Part shown: piece after piece, positions 45,232-56,640 of the stretch
Numbering within the stretch: the stretch's first letter is position 1
Layout: every line of letters begins with the position of its first letter
Assembly (NCBI GenBank): GCA_037349105.1
Contig: JAYJMM010000120.1
Coordinates: 7,940,001-8,004,000, forward strand
DNA length: 64,000 nucleotides
Reading direction: 5' to 3'
Source: Limnomonas spitsbergensis
Taxonomy: Eukaryota > Chlorophyta > Chlorophyceae > Chlamydomonadales
Position numbers and translations under genes: made by a program
Notes under the pieces: model-generated
The model's input: the letters and a program-made list of their open reading frames with translations, nothing else
What the model was told of the DNA's origin: nothing
The model's database searches: none

Positions 45232-45900
45232 TCATAGGAGCATATACAAAAAGGTCAAGAAGGTAGCGAACGCACTGAAGTATCTATTTGACCAGCCCCA
45301 CAGCCACTTCGCCAAGAACTCGACTGCGTAGAGGAGGAGGGTGAGGACCTGGAGCATGACAGTGAACATTGGGCGGATCCTACAAAACCTCGCATAGAGG
45401 CTGAGGCGCGCCCTCGCCGCATACTCCGCATCCCATTGTAGAAGAAAATATAGGATGTGCCGCATCCGCATCCATGCCGGGTCATGCATTGGGATCTCCC
45501 GGCAGATCAGCTTCACCACGTCAGCGTGTCCACCCTCCGCGGCCATCTCCAGTGGCCTGCCTTTCAAACAACGCCCCGCAATACCTCTCTCTGGCTCCAC
45601 GGGCACTCTCAGTAAGCAGGCTGCAATCTCCAGGTGGCCGTGCGTCGAGGCTGTAAATAGGGCGATGCTCAGGTGGTCCCAGGCACTCGATCGGTAGCTG
45701 TGCCATCCCAGTGTAACAGGTGGGAGGTAAGCCGGATGTTGAAGTAGAAGCTTTACTGTACTAAGATGGCCCCCTAAGGCTGCATAAAACAAACACGCTC
45801 CATTGTTGTCGGCGGGCGATAGGGAGTGCGGGGGACTGAGCAGATGAGATAGCTGTGCGTCCTTGCCCATCCTAGCGGCAGCCTCTAGTTGGCTCAGCAT
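45232..45900 (-). CDS. Ankyrin-repeat protein with C-terminal hydrophobic segments, copy 1
   Basis: An intronless ORF of 222 residues. Ankyrin helices are visible in NNGACLFYAALGGHLSTVKL (about 33-52), LFTASTHGHLEIAACLL (about 81-97) and GRPLEMAAEGGHADVVKLI (about 114-132). The end has two hydrophobic stretches, FTVMLQVLTLLLYAVEFLAK and FATFLTFLYMLL, that may anchor it in a membrane. Ankyrin repeats bind other proteins and no specific function follows. The sister at 52318-52989 is very similar; substitutions cluster in the N-terminus and the tail, which suggests the core is maintained. Confidence 0.75.
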   Translation of the reverse strand: MLSQLEAAARMGKDAQLSHLLSPPHSLSPADNNGACLFYAALGGHLSTVKLLLQHPAYLPPVTLGWHSYRSSAWDHLSIALFTASTHGHLEIAACLLRVPVEPERGIAGRCLKGRPLEMAAEGGHADVVKLICREIPMHDPAWMRMRHILYFLLQWDAEYAARARLSLYARFCRIRPMFTVMLQVLTLLLYAVEFLAKWLWGWSNRYFSAFATFLTFLYMLL

Positions 45901-46334
45901 GGGTGAGCTGATGTCCTGTTGAGTGTTGACCTATGTGGCAGCAGGGGTTGCCGCAAGGCTCAGCCGGGGGTGAAGAAAGGTTCAGTGTGATGTGCTAGAT
46001 TTGCAGTGATGTTGTTGGATGCCTTGTGTTAATAAAGCCTTGTAGTTAGGTCATGTCCTAGACTGATTTGCACGAGGCCAAAAGCTGAATCGTAACAAAG
46101 CCCCTTATCACTCAAAAGCAATCAAGCATGTGCAGCTGTGGCACATGGCATGTTCCTGCATCCTCTGGTAATCTTCTTATACATAGCGAAAAGGGATGTG
46201 TGCGTCATAACTCTACATGAGGACTGGTTCAGGCAACTTCATCCAATATTTCCAATTAAAGGCCAATTGTAGTCCAGTGCAAATTGGGAATTATTAAAAT
46301 TCTTGAGTCTTGGATTACTCGATGGCAGTAATAT

Positions 46335-46700
46335 CCAGAGCCTAGAAAAAGAATGCCAGTATTACCCATACAGATCATATTTAGGAGTGCTTGTAATAAG
46401 ATCCTGAGGGCACATAAGATTGCCTGAACTTGAGATCATGAACCGAGGATAGGAGTGCCAATAAGATCCTGAGCTTAGGAGTGTCAGTAAGATCCCAGTA
46501 AGATTCCGAGTCATGGAGCGCAAATAAGATCTTGAGCCCCGGAGCACAAACAAGATTCGAGCCTTAGATGGCAAGTAAGATTTGGCCTAGTAGCGCAAGT
46601 GAGATCTCAAGCACAGGACTAATAAAAGTGCAAGCCAGTAAGAACCGGAGCCTGGATGTGCAAGTAAGATCTTGGGCTGAGGAGTGGAGGGATCTGACGG
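46335..46700. repeat. About 28-bp GAGTGCCAGTAAGATCCTGA array, copy 1
   Basis: Degenerate units of the form GAGTGCAAGTAAGATCCTGAG then CCTAG recur about 12 times. The same array is present in the right duplicate at 53455-53800, so it predates the duplication. Confidence 0.8.
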
Positions 46701-47481
46701 GACTGGGCCTCCAGCCAGGGCATTTTTGAGAGATGCACCATCCTGAGCATAGATCTCTCATCCTGATGGAGCACTCTCACCCTTTCTTCTTCGGTAAATA
46801 CGAGCGTCGTCCTCTCTGGTCGATAATGAATGTTGCTTAGCCTGGTGACGATATTTCGCCTCACTTAGTGAAGACAGCGAATAAGCAGGAGGGAGCGAAA
46901 TTAGGGAGCGCGGCGGGGAGGGAGCGAAGACGGACGGATATTGATCTGCCTCCAGGCTCCAGCCCTGTCTCCACACGACTACTTAATTCCCGTGAGGGAA
47001 AAAGAAAGAAATAAGATAGGTATCGATACCAGAATGCAAATATCTTAACTCTCAATCTCTGTGTATTTCTTTACCGAGCAACCTGTAGGATTATGATCAT
47101 GTCCGAGGCAGGGGACAACCTGTGGATCCCCTGGTCCGAGATGTCAGAATTCAGAATAGGGTTCCCAAAATACATCTCTGAAACCTTGCAAACTTGACAC
47201 CGCGTCCTCCGTTTCCGTAATCCTGCATCGCGCCCTCGCAAATCTCCATGAGGGCACAGGCTGACGTATGTAGATGATGCAGGGTAACTTCGAGTTGTTT
47301 ACTGCAAGAGCATCCATACCTGCAATCAACGGGATATGAACAGTGTAATGTCAATGACACGTGAATGTCAAACCATGGTATGCGTCATATTGATGAGATC
47401 CATGCGTGCATGGGAGATTGACTGCTGATCGATGGGATCTGCTGGACCGAGCTAACCAAGCTCGTTTTGGCATGTAGGACA

Positions 47482-47703
47482 TCAACATCTCTTTAGAGAG
47501 TGCATGATATTAACCTGCCTTAAACCTAGAGGGAAGGATGGAAAGTTGGGATCCATGAGCACAGTTCGATATCGTCTAAATTCATTGACCAAGACCTGAG
47601 GAAACCAGTTGCGAATGTAGGCTGAAATATTGCTCTGCCGCAGAATTAAGGTTAAGAGGGGTTCAGTGAGCAGCGATGCACGGGCCATGCTGCTGCTGTG
47701 CAC
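47482..47703 (-). CDS. Small conserved ORF of unknown function, duplicate 1
   Basis: A 73-residue ORF reads MARASLLTEPLLTLILRQSN and on through ISAYIRNWFPQVLVNEFRRY. It does not match a family I know. The duplicate at 56463-56640 keeps the same protein sequence over 45 residues but has a stop codon, so the left copy is the better candidate for a functional exon or gene. Confidence 0.4.
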   Translation of the reverse strand: MHSSSMARASLLTEPLLTLILRQSNISAYIRNWFPQVLVNEFRRYRTVLMDPNFPSFPLGLRQVNIMHSLKRC

Positions 47704-48479
47704 AAAGCCATTGCCCTAGGCCTCGATGTTCATCTGTGCGTCACCGCCAGACTGTATCTGCTCATGCACAATTATGGCATCCTTGTTATGAGCTGCGGTC
47801 AAAAAGAGTGAGGTTCTACCCATGCTTCTCTGCCCGACATTGGACAGCCACACCCTACTCCTGCCACACGCACAGCCAGGCAAGGCCCATGTCTAGGTTC
47901 ACACGTGGACAACGAGTATGTGGATGGCATCCCCTGCCTTGCCTGCAAGAATCAACAATGATATTGTAGTTTGTAAAAGGCAACAGAGCCCCCTCCACTC
48001 TCTTTAGCTGCCGTATTCCCTGCAATATCCACCCGTCAGAGGGCTGCAGAGTGCAGATACAATGTCAGGAAGTCTCATCTGGAGCAGGTTGCAGGCCAGC
48101 AGCGCTCACGAGTAGTCCGTGGACATGTCAAATTGGTGGTGGTTTACCCGTCAAGAGATGAACCTGCAGGCAACAAGAGCTCATTTCGCTGCAGTACCAG
48201 AAGATAATTGGGTTCGTCGAAGTAGTGACGCTGCCCTTGATGGGCTCTGTGCTCCAGCCCATGCGAAGGGGCTGTATCTGTTGCCCCACTTTCGCCCTGG
48301 CAGTGTTATGCTGTGCCAGCAAGTACAACCGCCTTCGCCTGCGCCCCTCGAAATGCCTCACCTGCCCCGGTGGTCCGCCGATCGGCCAGCGCAGCCTCCC
48401 GGGCCAGCCTGTGCACTGGCAAGCATGATGGGTGAAACAAGCCAGGACAGGGAAACAGCCAGATGACAGCACCTTGAAT

Positions 48480-48730
48480 CAGACATGGACAGGTGATTAT
48501 GGCATGTAATGTCACATAGCTGAAGCAATTGCGGGATGGTGAAGTAAATAAGCCATGCCAGAACAATGACATGTCCCCTTGTCATCCGTCCAAAATAAAT
48601 GCCAGAGCTGGTGGCAAGTAACACGTGATAGCCTGATAAGTGGAACGCGCCATAACAGGAAAGTGGACAAATGACAACACCTTGAATCATAGATGGGCAG
48701 GCAGATCACGTGATGTCACGTTGCAGTGGC
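48480..48730. repeat. Two tandem degenerate units ending in a long hairpin
   Basis: Segments starting AATCAGACATGGACAGGTGA (48477) and AATCATAGATGGGCAGGCAG (48684) share CACATAGC/CACGTTGC, GGCACCATGAAGTAAG/GGGATGGTGAAGTAAA and GCCA blocks, giving a period near 207 bp. The right duplicate has the same pair at 57225-57540. Confidence 0.6.
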
Positions 48731-48752
48731 AACTGCGGCACCATGAAGTAAG

Positions 48753-48829
48753 CCACATGTCAAGGGCACATATGGTTGCTCTGGCATAATAGCCATGCCA
48801 TAGCAACAGTATGTGCCCTTGACATGTGG
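48753..48829. repeat. Hairpin with 20-bp perfect outer stem
   Basis: CCACATGTCAAGGGCACATA at 48753 pairs perfectly with 48810-48829. GTTGCT/AGCAAC and GGCAT/ATGCC extend the stem inward. In the right duplicate the corresponding place (57490-57540) has only one arm. Confidence 0.88.
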
Positions 48830-49560
48830 TCAGTAGAAGAGCAACAGCTACTGCTGACGGGAGGAAGCACTAACGTTCACGACAAGATACATAGGACCAT
48901 GCTGAGATAGGTCTGACTTAGCGCTGGAATGAAACCTGCCAGGACCACATTCGGACACACACCTGTGCGTGGCCTGATTTGCCTGACGGGCAACAGTAGC
49001 TCGTGCCCCGGCCACTCATTCTTCCACTACCCGCGCATCCCTTTGCTGATACTTTCTCGCCTGCTCTCGCTCTTCACGTGCCCAGGGATCCTGCAATGCA
49101 AAGGCGTGCAGTCAATTCCCGTATTCGGCCAACGAGCAAGACAGCAAAAAATACTCTCCAACCCTGCAGCTGTGCGGACGTCACGGCCGCTGTAACCAGC
49201 TTTCAGGGCAGGGGACACACCAATAGGAACAGCAGGCATGCACGCACAAGAAAGGTGAGGAGCAGCAGCACAAGGAGCAGCAGGCATGCACTCGAAAAGT
49301 GTCAGCAATCTGGCGTGAGGAGCAGCATGCATGCAAGCACATGAAAGGTGAGAAGCAGCAGCATGAGGAGCAGCAGGCTTGCACGCACATGAAAGGTGTC
49401 AGCAATCTGACCATGCAACATGCAGCAAATCGTATTGGAAAGGGGTGCAAACAGGCGATGCAAGCAACATAGTACCGTATATACTAACACTATTGGTCGT
49501 CCAGCTGGCTGCACTGACGTTTACCAAGGCAGTTGGCAGGCAAGCCAAGCGTTACTGGTG

Positions 49561-50330
49561 ACATGCAACATCCGGGTGGCCGGGAGGTGGCATCCGCGAG
49601 CAAGCAGCGGTAAGCGCTTCTGAGGACGGCCGTCTCAACGTCATCTGCGGTCTTGCTCTGTACCTCGTATTGGACCACCTGCCACTGCAGCAACAGGTAC
49701 AGAAAAATATTCGCACCTGCATCCCCAGCCAAACCTGCCGTGGCGCTATCACGACGTAACGATCCATGGATGGACGACACGCTTGAAGTCCGTGACAGGT
49801 TTAGCCCAGGAATGCATATTTTAGCATCAAGCAGCGCTCGGCCCCCCCAGCTCTTTTCAGCCGCGCATGGTACAGGCAAATCCTTCCTTGAATTTGATTA
49901 CAACGGGTGGCCGACTGCTGAGCAGCCGATATTCCTAATGCTAGATCTGAAGAGCCAGATCCCGGACAGACAACCCGAAAAAACGTACAGCTGGTTCAGC
50001 TCAGGTCCACTCAATCCAGAGGAGAAAGAAAGAGCAGGATACAATCAAAGATCTAGGGATATATCTACTATTCTGAAATAGCTTAAGAGAGAGCACACGA
50101 CTAGAGGAAAGCCAGGCAACAAAAAGGAAAGCCTGACACTCCAGCATGCAGCGTCATGGCAGAGACCTGGCCCAAAGAAACTACCAAGAGCTAAAGCGTC
50201 AAGTGTCTTGAAATGGATCCTAAACCAGGACTATCTCATCATGGCATATGGGAACTCAACACCTCAATAGAGAGGGTGCACGATATTCAACGGCATCTGC
50301 TGTGCCTGTTATGCTAGCCCTATACCATAG
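49561..50330 (+). other. Between-duplicate spacer with one coding-like ORF
   Basis: The plus strand from 49653 to 50081 is open for 142 codons and looks non-repetitive (FLEFDYNGWPTAEQPIFLML ... NPEEKERAGYNQRSRDIS). No family is recognised and no splice pairs were placed. It may be an exon, a decayed gene or chance. Confidence 0.3.
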
Positions 50331-50334
50331 ACTT

Positions 50335-50935
50335 TAATGCCTCCGCGAGCGCCCAGAATTTTTATTGTTTATTAATCGGAATGTGCAAAAAACACGTTGT
50401 CGTAAGGCGCTCAGGCCGAAATCAATACTTTTGTAAGCCGCGCACCGCACTGGGCAACTGTCCCTAAACCCCACCGAACGGTTCTCAAACTTGTTGAAGT
50501 GCCTATGTTACAGTAGGTAAATTGGTCGCGGTGCAGATATTGTCTGTGCATCTCTACGGTACTGGTGTGTGGACAAGGTGTGACGCGCGTGTGCGCGCAC
50601 AAGGAATTGTTTAATATTGCGTGATAATCCGCAAATGCGTCTATGAGTAAATTGTTTAAGTATTTATTAAGCCGCGAAGGCAAATTAACATTAATTTCTT
50701 GCGGAAGCAAAGCGCGTCTACAATAAGTTGCAAGGAAGGATGGAGAGCTACATCCTGGTGCAACGTTTGGTCCCTTAGTCAATAACGTTACACCTCTGGG
50801 CCCGTTTGGTCTTTTAGTGTGATAGAATATTTTGTTTATTTCCCCACTAATTGAGAAAAATGTATTAGATATATAATTTAATTCGGGTCGGCATATGCTC
50901 GGGGCCGTCGTAATTTTGAAGTTCATTGGGCGCCA
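50335..50935 (-). other. AT-rich island with a 171-codon minus-strand ORF
   Basis: Base composition falls clearly below the surrounding sequence. The minus ORF 50411-50926 includes NNLLIDAFADYHAILNNS and SLRTVRWGLGTVAQCGARLT, and is crossed by a short copy of the LINE tail (GGGCCCAGAGGTGTAACG on the minus strand, 50780-50805). I do not recognise the protein. An organelle- or virus-derived insert is possible but unproven. Confidence 0.3.
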
Positions 50936-51044
50936 CTAATGCGCCTGGGACTTGTACCCACAAACCATGTCAGGCCTTGGTATCCTCAATGGACCGGCAT
51001 ATCCATTATCAACTCCAGTAGTCCAGATCCATCGTACTTCTGAA

Positions 51045-51160
51045 CACAAGCGGCTGGTGGCGACTAGCCACCAAATACGCCATTGGTGGCGACTAGCCAC
51101 CAATGGCTGGTGGCGACTAACCACCATTCGCCTTGGTGGCGACTAACCACCAATACGCTG
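51045..51160. repeat. Four copies of a short hairpin, GGTGGCGACTAGCCACC
   Basis: GGTGGCGACTAGCCACC or its GACTAACCACC variant occurs at about 51055, 51085, 51110 and 51135. Each has a 6-bp stem GGTGGC/GCCACC and a 5-nt GACTA loop. Units are 25-30 bp apart. It resembles bacterial REP-type hairpin clusters in form only. Confidence 0.8.
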
Positions 51161-51254
51161 TGACTGGATTTTATTATGCAAGTCCTCTCATCCTCATGAG
51201 CCTGATATTGTCAGTTCAAATTCAAATCCTACGATAACTCTTGGCGGTTACTAA

Positions 51255-51400
51255 CATCTGATGTTCACGATCAATGATGATACACCACTGGGCCCTGCTC
51301 AAAAATAAAGCTCGGCCGCGTCGGCAAACAAAAAGTCTGCTAGGTAAGTCAAGAAAGACGGTACGAGAGAAAAGAAAGGAAAGAAAGTTCACCTTCCAGA
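51255..51400 (-). mobile_element. LINE 3'-tail fragment
   Basis: On the minus strand it reads CTTTCTTTTCTCTC..., then CCGACGCGGCCGAGC and GAGCAGGGCCCAGTGGTGTA, the same tail as at 43775 and 55615. Confidence 0.6.
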
Positions 51401-51544
51401 CTACAACAGCAACAAAAACAAGGACAGGCAAACCATCGGATCTTCAAGGTGATCTGACCACTGTCAGCATGAGCAAGCCTGGCTGATAGGGCTGACCGCC
51501 TGACCTGTAGATCAAGATCAGAAAACGAGAGAGAACAAATGTAC

Positions 51545-51780
51545 AGCCACGAGCACTCAAGGCCTGGCAGGGACTGAGGACTGAGGCACTGGCAGGGACG
51601 CAGGACTGAAGACTGAGGGACTGGCGGTGGACTGAGGCACTGGCTGGGACTGAAGACTGAGGGACTAGCGGTGGACTGTGGCACTGGCAGGGACTGAGGT
51701 CTGAGGACTGAGGCACTGGCAGGGACTGAGGACTGAGGCACTGGCAGGGACTGAGGACTGAGGGACTGACGGTTGTTCAA
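51545..51780. repeat. About 27-bp GGCACTGGCAGGGACTGAGG array
   Basis: Eight or so degenerate units (GACTGAGGCACTGGCAGGGA) lie between the two segmental duplicates. ORFs on the minus strand here consist of SPQSSVPASASV-like repeats and are not genes. Confidence 0.85.
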
Positions 51781-52317
51781 ATATACTGATTGTTTCCCCT
51801 GGATTCCCGCATATATGTAACATTTCGTCAACGCATATAAAGGCATAGGTGGAGGCCCTCTGGCCCCATCCTCCCACTCACAATATACTGGTAACCTAAT
51901 ACACACAGCAGGCCCCTACGCTTCAACCATGAAGCATCCCTTCTCACTTTAATCCAAGCGAGCTACTTGAGCGTTCATCCTAAATGGTGGTGGTCAACTA
52001 ATAACCTGGTACACAGCGGATAAACCCTAAATCCTCACGTGATCAGAGTATCAGACTCAAGCTGGTCAAAGAGGGTAAATACATGCTTTGGCATGCAGAC
52101 TGGCTGTTACATACACTGCTGCACATCGATAATGCAAACACCACCTGACGAACACAAGCATTCACCATCATCACAGTGGGTCCAGAATTCTCGCCAAGCG
52201 TGGCGGATGTTTCCAGCTCAGCTTATAAAGAGGGGTACCAGCATGCACGCTGGCAGCCTGTTTCGGCAGTTGCGTAAAATAGAGGAACACAAATCGATGG
52301 TGTTTCTACTAACTAGT

Positions 52318-52989
52318 TCATAGGAACATATACAAAAAGGTCAAGAAGGTAGCGAGCGCACTGAGGTACTTATTATTAGACCAGCCCCACAGCCACTTCG
52401 CCAAGAACCCGGCAGCGCAGAGGAGGAAAGAAAGGACCTGGAGCATGACAGTGAACATTGGGCGGATCCTACAAAACCTCGCATAGAGGCTGAGGCGCGC
52501 CCTCGCCGCATACTCCGCATCCCATTGTAGAAGAAAATATAGGATGTGCCGCATCCGCGTCCATGCCGGGTCATGCATTGGGATCTCCCGGCAGATCAGC
52601 TTCACCACGTCAGCGTGTCCACCCTCCGCGGCCATCTCCAGTGGCCTGCCTTTCAAACAACGCCCCGCAATACCTCTCTCTGGCTCCACGGGCACTCTCA
52701 GTAAGCAGGCTGCAATCTCCACGTGGCCTCGCCTTGAGGCTGCAAATAGGGCGGCGCTCAGGTGGTCCCAGGCGCTTGATCCGTAGCTGTGCCATCCCAG
52801 TGCAACAGGTGGGAGGTAAGCCGGATGTTGAAGTAGAAGCTTTACTGTACTGAGGTGGCTCCCTGCGGCCGCCAGAATCAAGCACGCTCCATCGTTGTCG
52901 GCAGGCGATAGGGAGTGCGGGGGACTGAGCAGCTGAGATAGCATTGCGTCCTTGCCCAACATAGCAGCAGCCTCTAGTAGGTGCTGCAT
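52318..52989 (-). CDS. Ankyrin-repeat protein with C-terminal hydrophobic segments, copy 2
   Basis: An intronless ORF of 223 residues, paralogous to 45232-45900 and in the same orientation. The ankyrin segments GACLILAAAGSHLSTVKLLL and LFAASRRGHVEIAACLLRVP are intact, and here the helix consensus is closer to a canonical ankyrin repeat (LAAAGSHLSTVKLLL) than in copy 1. The central 80 residues (RCLKGRPLEMAAEGGHADVV onward) are identical between the copies. The N-terminus (MQHLLEAAAM versus MLSQLEAAAR) and the tail differ. No nonsense changes are seen. Confidence 0.77.
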   Translation of the reverse strand: MQHLLEAAAMLGKDAMLSQLLSPPHSLSPADNDGACLILAAAGSHLSTVKLLLQHPAYLPPVALGWHSYGSSAWDHLSAALFAASRRGHVEIAACLLRVPVEPERGIAGRCLKGRPLEMAAEGGHADVVKLICREIPMHDPAWTRMRHILYFLLQWDAEYAARARLSLYARFCRIRPMFTVMLQVLSFLLCAAGFLAKWLWGWSNNKYLSALATFLTFLYMFL

Positions 52990-53454
52990 AGGTGAGCTGA
53001 TGTCCTGTTGAGTGTTGACCTATGTGGCAGCGAGGGTTGACGCAAGGCTCAGCCGGGGTTGCAGAGAGATTCTGTGTGATGTGCTAGATTTGCAGTCATG
53101 TAGCTCGGCGCCTTATGGTAAATGTTAGGTCACCTCCCAGACTGACTAGCAGTCTAGCACAAGGCCAAAAGATGAATCGTCGCTAAGCCTACACTCGTAA
53201 GCCATCAGACATGCATAGCTGTCGCACAAAACATTTGCCTACATCCTCTCGACGCCTAGTAATATTTCTAGAAATTGTGACACAGGATTTGTGCATCATA
53301 AATTCACAACTCTGCATGAAGCTGGCTCTGGTAGCTTCATCAAAATCTTCCAATTATAGCCAATAATTTTAGGCCAATGGAATTCCTGTGCGGACTAGGA
53401 ATGAAGAGAAATTTCATGAGTCTAGGACTACATGATTGCAATTATATCTGAGTC

Positions 53455-53800
53455 TAGAATAGGGATGCCAGTTAATCCCTGAGCCCATCTAGGACTCCAG
53501 GACTGAGTGCCTGAGTGTAATAAGATCTAAGAGCTCCTAAGATTAGTAGGATTGCCAGTATAAGAGGAGATCCTGAGACTAGGATAGGTGTGCCAATAAG
53601 ATCCTCAGCCTTTAGGAGCTGATTAGGAGTGTCAGTAAGAACCTGCCTGGGCCTAAGTAGGAGCGCAAGTAAGATCCTGAGCCTAGGAGGGCAAGTAAGA
53701 TTTGGGCCTAGCAGAGCAAGCAAAATCCTGAGCATAGGACTGATACAAGTGCATGCAAGCAAGACCCTGAGCCTGGGTGTGCAAAAAAGGTCGTGGGCCG
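53455..53800. repeat. About 28-bp AGATCCTGAGCCTAGG array, copy 2
   Basis: Degenerate counterpart of 46335-46700 with units such as GCAAGTAAGATCCTGAGCCT. The number and order of units differ between the copies, so the array has changed since duplication. Confidence 0.8.
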
Positions 53801-54419
53801 AGGAGTGCAAGGAAAGGACATGCCGCCGGGACCGAGCCCCAGGTGGAGTATCTTTGAAAGATGCAGAATTATGAGGGAGCTTTCTCACCGTTCCTTCTTC
53901 GGTAATTAGGAACGTCGTCCAATTAGTGTTGCTTAGCCTAGCACCGATATTTCGCCCTAGCTAGCGAGGACAGCGAACAACTAAGCCGGAGGGAGTGGAG
54001 ACGAACGGATCTTGATCTGCTGCCTCAAGCCCTGCTGTCTCGCTCTACAAGCAAGTCTACTGAAATACCGTGATGACTGAGGCAAAGAGAAAGAAATGAG
54101 ATGGATATCGATACCAGAGCTAATGCATAACTGTTGACGCCTTATTTATGTATTCCTATTCCAAGCAAACCGTAGGTACCATCCCGCCCTTGGTATCATC
54201 GATGTCCCAATTTAAATTAGGGTAAATCCCCAAAACTGGCACAGCTCTGAAACCCGGCCTGAAGCCGTGCTAACTTCCGCATCCTCCGTGTCCGTAAGCC
54301 TGCGTCGCGCCCTCGTAAATCTCCTTGAGGGCACCTGCTGGCGTATGAAGATGATGCAGGGATAGTTCCAGTACCTGTGAGCCAAGGGATAGGATGTGAA
54401 CTGTGTAATGTCAGTGACA

Positions 54420-55610
54420 TGTCATTACTAATGTACCCGAGTGACTGAAAGGAACGGAAAGGGATAGGGTTTGGGTTTTCAGTTAGACATCGGATACCAC
54501 CCGTCAAAACGGCCTCACATTTAAGAGGCTCGTTCTTCGCACTCGCCCCAGTGTTTCGAGTAATTTTTATTCCCAATGGCGCATCACGTGCTTCCCTACT
54601 TTATGACAGTGCACTGCAACGGAACTGCGCGGAGTAGAACGAACGAGCCACTTTCTATCTGGGCATGGTAATTTTAGGGGTAGGTTTGCTAGCGCCCAGT
54701 GCCATGTACCAAATCTGTCATCCAGACACACAACAATCGCAGCAGCTTAACAAGAAAGAGATAGGCACACTCACAGGTGAACAGATCGGCACCTTTGACT
54801 GTTCTGATTGAGGCTTGCAACCTGCTGCTCAGGACTAATCAGCTGCTGTGTTAGGTGTGCAATCGGATTGTTGCTGTGTGCCTAGTATCACTTCTGGCAT
54901 CCAGCTTGCACATGCATGCAGTGCACCTTACAGAAAAAATGTAGCAAGCGCACGCAACAAGTTCCCTCACACGAAAGCATCCCACTTTATGTGTTAAAGC
55001 TGTGCCTTTGGCGCAGCGCCGCAGCCCCGAGTGACGTGGTTGGGCTTGTGCTTTCATTGTGAACCGTGGCTGTATCGTAGGAGCCCTGAGGTTGAGGTAC
55101 GAGATGTGATTTGGACTGCTTGCACATAGGGATGCAGCCTGGTTGCAGTTGGTGGCTACCTCGAGGGCATGGGTAGTGGCTTTGGCTCCTCTCTGTGTGG
55201 TTTGATGCGGAGAGTGAAAGCACGGTGCCGTTAGTGGGACATGAGCTGAAAATCACAGCAAGGCAAAGTAGCGGGGCAACAAGTGTGGACTATTGGATTG
55301 CAGAGCACACTGTTTGGAAGTCTTAGATGTAGTAACAAACTTGGCAACTGCTGCCCGGACACACAGCCTAGGACACCTCAACAGTTTGCAGGGCACACAC
55401 GTCACTCGGGGGCTGCGCCAAATGCACAGCTTTTACAAATAACCTGCATGGCAACAGGAATGGTGGTTCAGTGGTGTTTCAAGATGACTCAATGGTGACT
55501 CAAGGGTGTTTTAATTGGATGGTGCATAGAATTTGCATGGCTCCTGCAATGAGAGAATGTTGAAGATTCAGCATAATTGAGAACTAGCAAAAAAATAAAA
55601 TAAGAGGCAT
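54420..55610. other. Sequence unique to the right duplicate, no gene seen
   Basis: This is the first half of the 1.9-kb interruption. No repeat family, splice-consistent exons or known motifs were found on either strand. Confidence 0.4.
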
Positions 55611-55614
55611 CATG

Positions 55615-56270
55615 TGACATGTCAATGACATAACACCTCTGGGCCCTGCTCAAAAAGGTTCGGCCGCGTGGGCGCCCAACTGTCTCGTTGGAAGAAAATA
55701 AACTGAAGTTAAGAGGGAAAGAAGGTGAAGAAAATAAAGGAAAGAACTACCCCCCCCCAAAGGAAAAGGTAGCCCGCAGTAAACCTTGCCCCTCTTAAGC
55801 CTATTCCCCAAGAAGGCAAAGAAAAACAGCAAAACTAGGCTTCAACAAAGCGGACGACGGCCTCAACAAAAGTCTCCCATCCAAGCCTGCCCTGGTACAA
55901 CTGTTGAAAGTCTGTGGCGCCTTCCGGGGGTGCCGCCTCTCTCCCTAAGCCTCACCTTCACGCTAGGGCAATGGAAGCAGACATGCAGCGCATCCTCCAC
56001 ATGCTCGCCATCTCCCCTTGTCCAACACCGTTGACAACACCGTCCGTCACGCTGCTGACCGCTACGCCGTCCTCGAGTGTCAGCTGTGCTGACGGCGCCG
56101 AGCCGCAGCCTTAAGTTCGTGCGCACGCAAGCACACTCCCTTCGACTGGTGCGGCCCCTGGCCTGCGCCAGCACGGCGCCCGCCGTAGACTGAAACCAGG
56201 TGCGGGAGGCCGCCGTATACCGGTGTTCAGTGGCAGCCAGGATCTCTAGGATCCCATCTGCCAGCTGCAT
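55615..56270 (-). mobile_element. LINE remnant: ORF2 C-terminus plus 3' UTR and tail
   Basis: The minus-strand ORF (56270-55863) contains CCQRCWTRGDGEHVEDALHV then CFHCPSV, a Cys-Cys-His-Cys zf-RVT knuckle as found behind LINE reverse transcriptases. After its stop comes about 200 bp of 3' UTR ending CGCGGCCGAACCTTTTTGAG and CAGGGCCCAGAGGTGTTATG. This links the dispersed tail fragments in the window to a LINE family. No reverse transcriptase domain is present. Confidence 0.7.
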
Positions 56271-56462
56271 CCAGTCAGTAACATGTGCAAAGCCAAACTA
56301 TTGCATGCGTCATAGAATTGATGAGATCCAAGGATGCATGCATGTACTGGCTGGGCTGGGCTGGGCTGGGATTGGGATTGACTGATGGTATCTGCTGGAC
56401 CGAGCTAACCAAGCTTATTTGGGCATGTAGGACCTCAACATCTCATTAGAGAGTGCATGATA

Positions 56463-56640
56463 TTAACCTGCCTTCAACCTAGAAGGAAGGATGGAAAGTT
56501 GGGATCCATCAGCAATGCTTGATACCGTCTAAATTCATTGACCAAGACCCGAGGAAACCAGTTGCAAATGTAGGCTGAAATATTGCTCTGCCGCATAATT
56601 TAGGTAAAGAGGGGTCCGGTGAGCAGGGATGCACGGGTCA
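56463..56640 (-). pseudogene. Broken duplicate of the small ORF at 47482-47703
   Basis: The minus strand keeps QSNISAY, NWFPRVLVNEFRRY and LLMDPNFPSF, but the preceding stretch has a TAA where the left copy reads Leu-Thr-Leu. The other substitutions are mostly conservative. Confidence 0.55.

Larger units (their letters stand above)
44945..49560. repeat. Segmental duplication, left copy
   Basis: This stretch matches 52035-58270 in the same order and orientation. It covers the ankyrin gene, the 28-bp tandem array, the conserved minus ORF near 47.6 kb and the hairpin region near 48.5-49.5 kb. Identity by eye ranges from about 95% in the gene to 75-85% in spacers. It is contiguous here, whereas the right copy has extra sequence at about 54.4-56.3 kb. 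Confidence 0.88.

Noticed and set aside
51045..51160. Possible CRISPR or bacterial REP element
   Set aside because: Spacers are 8-12 bp and partly repetitive, and there are no cas-like genes nearby.
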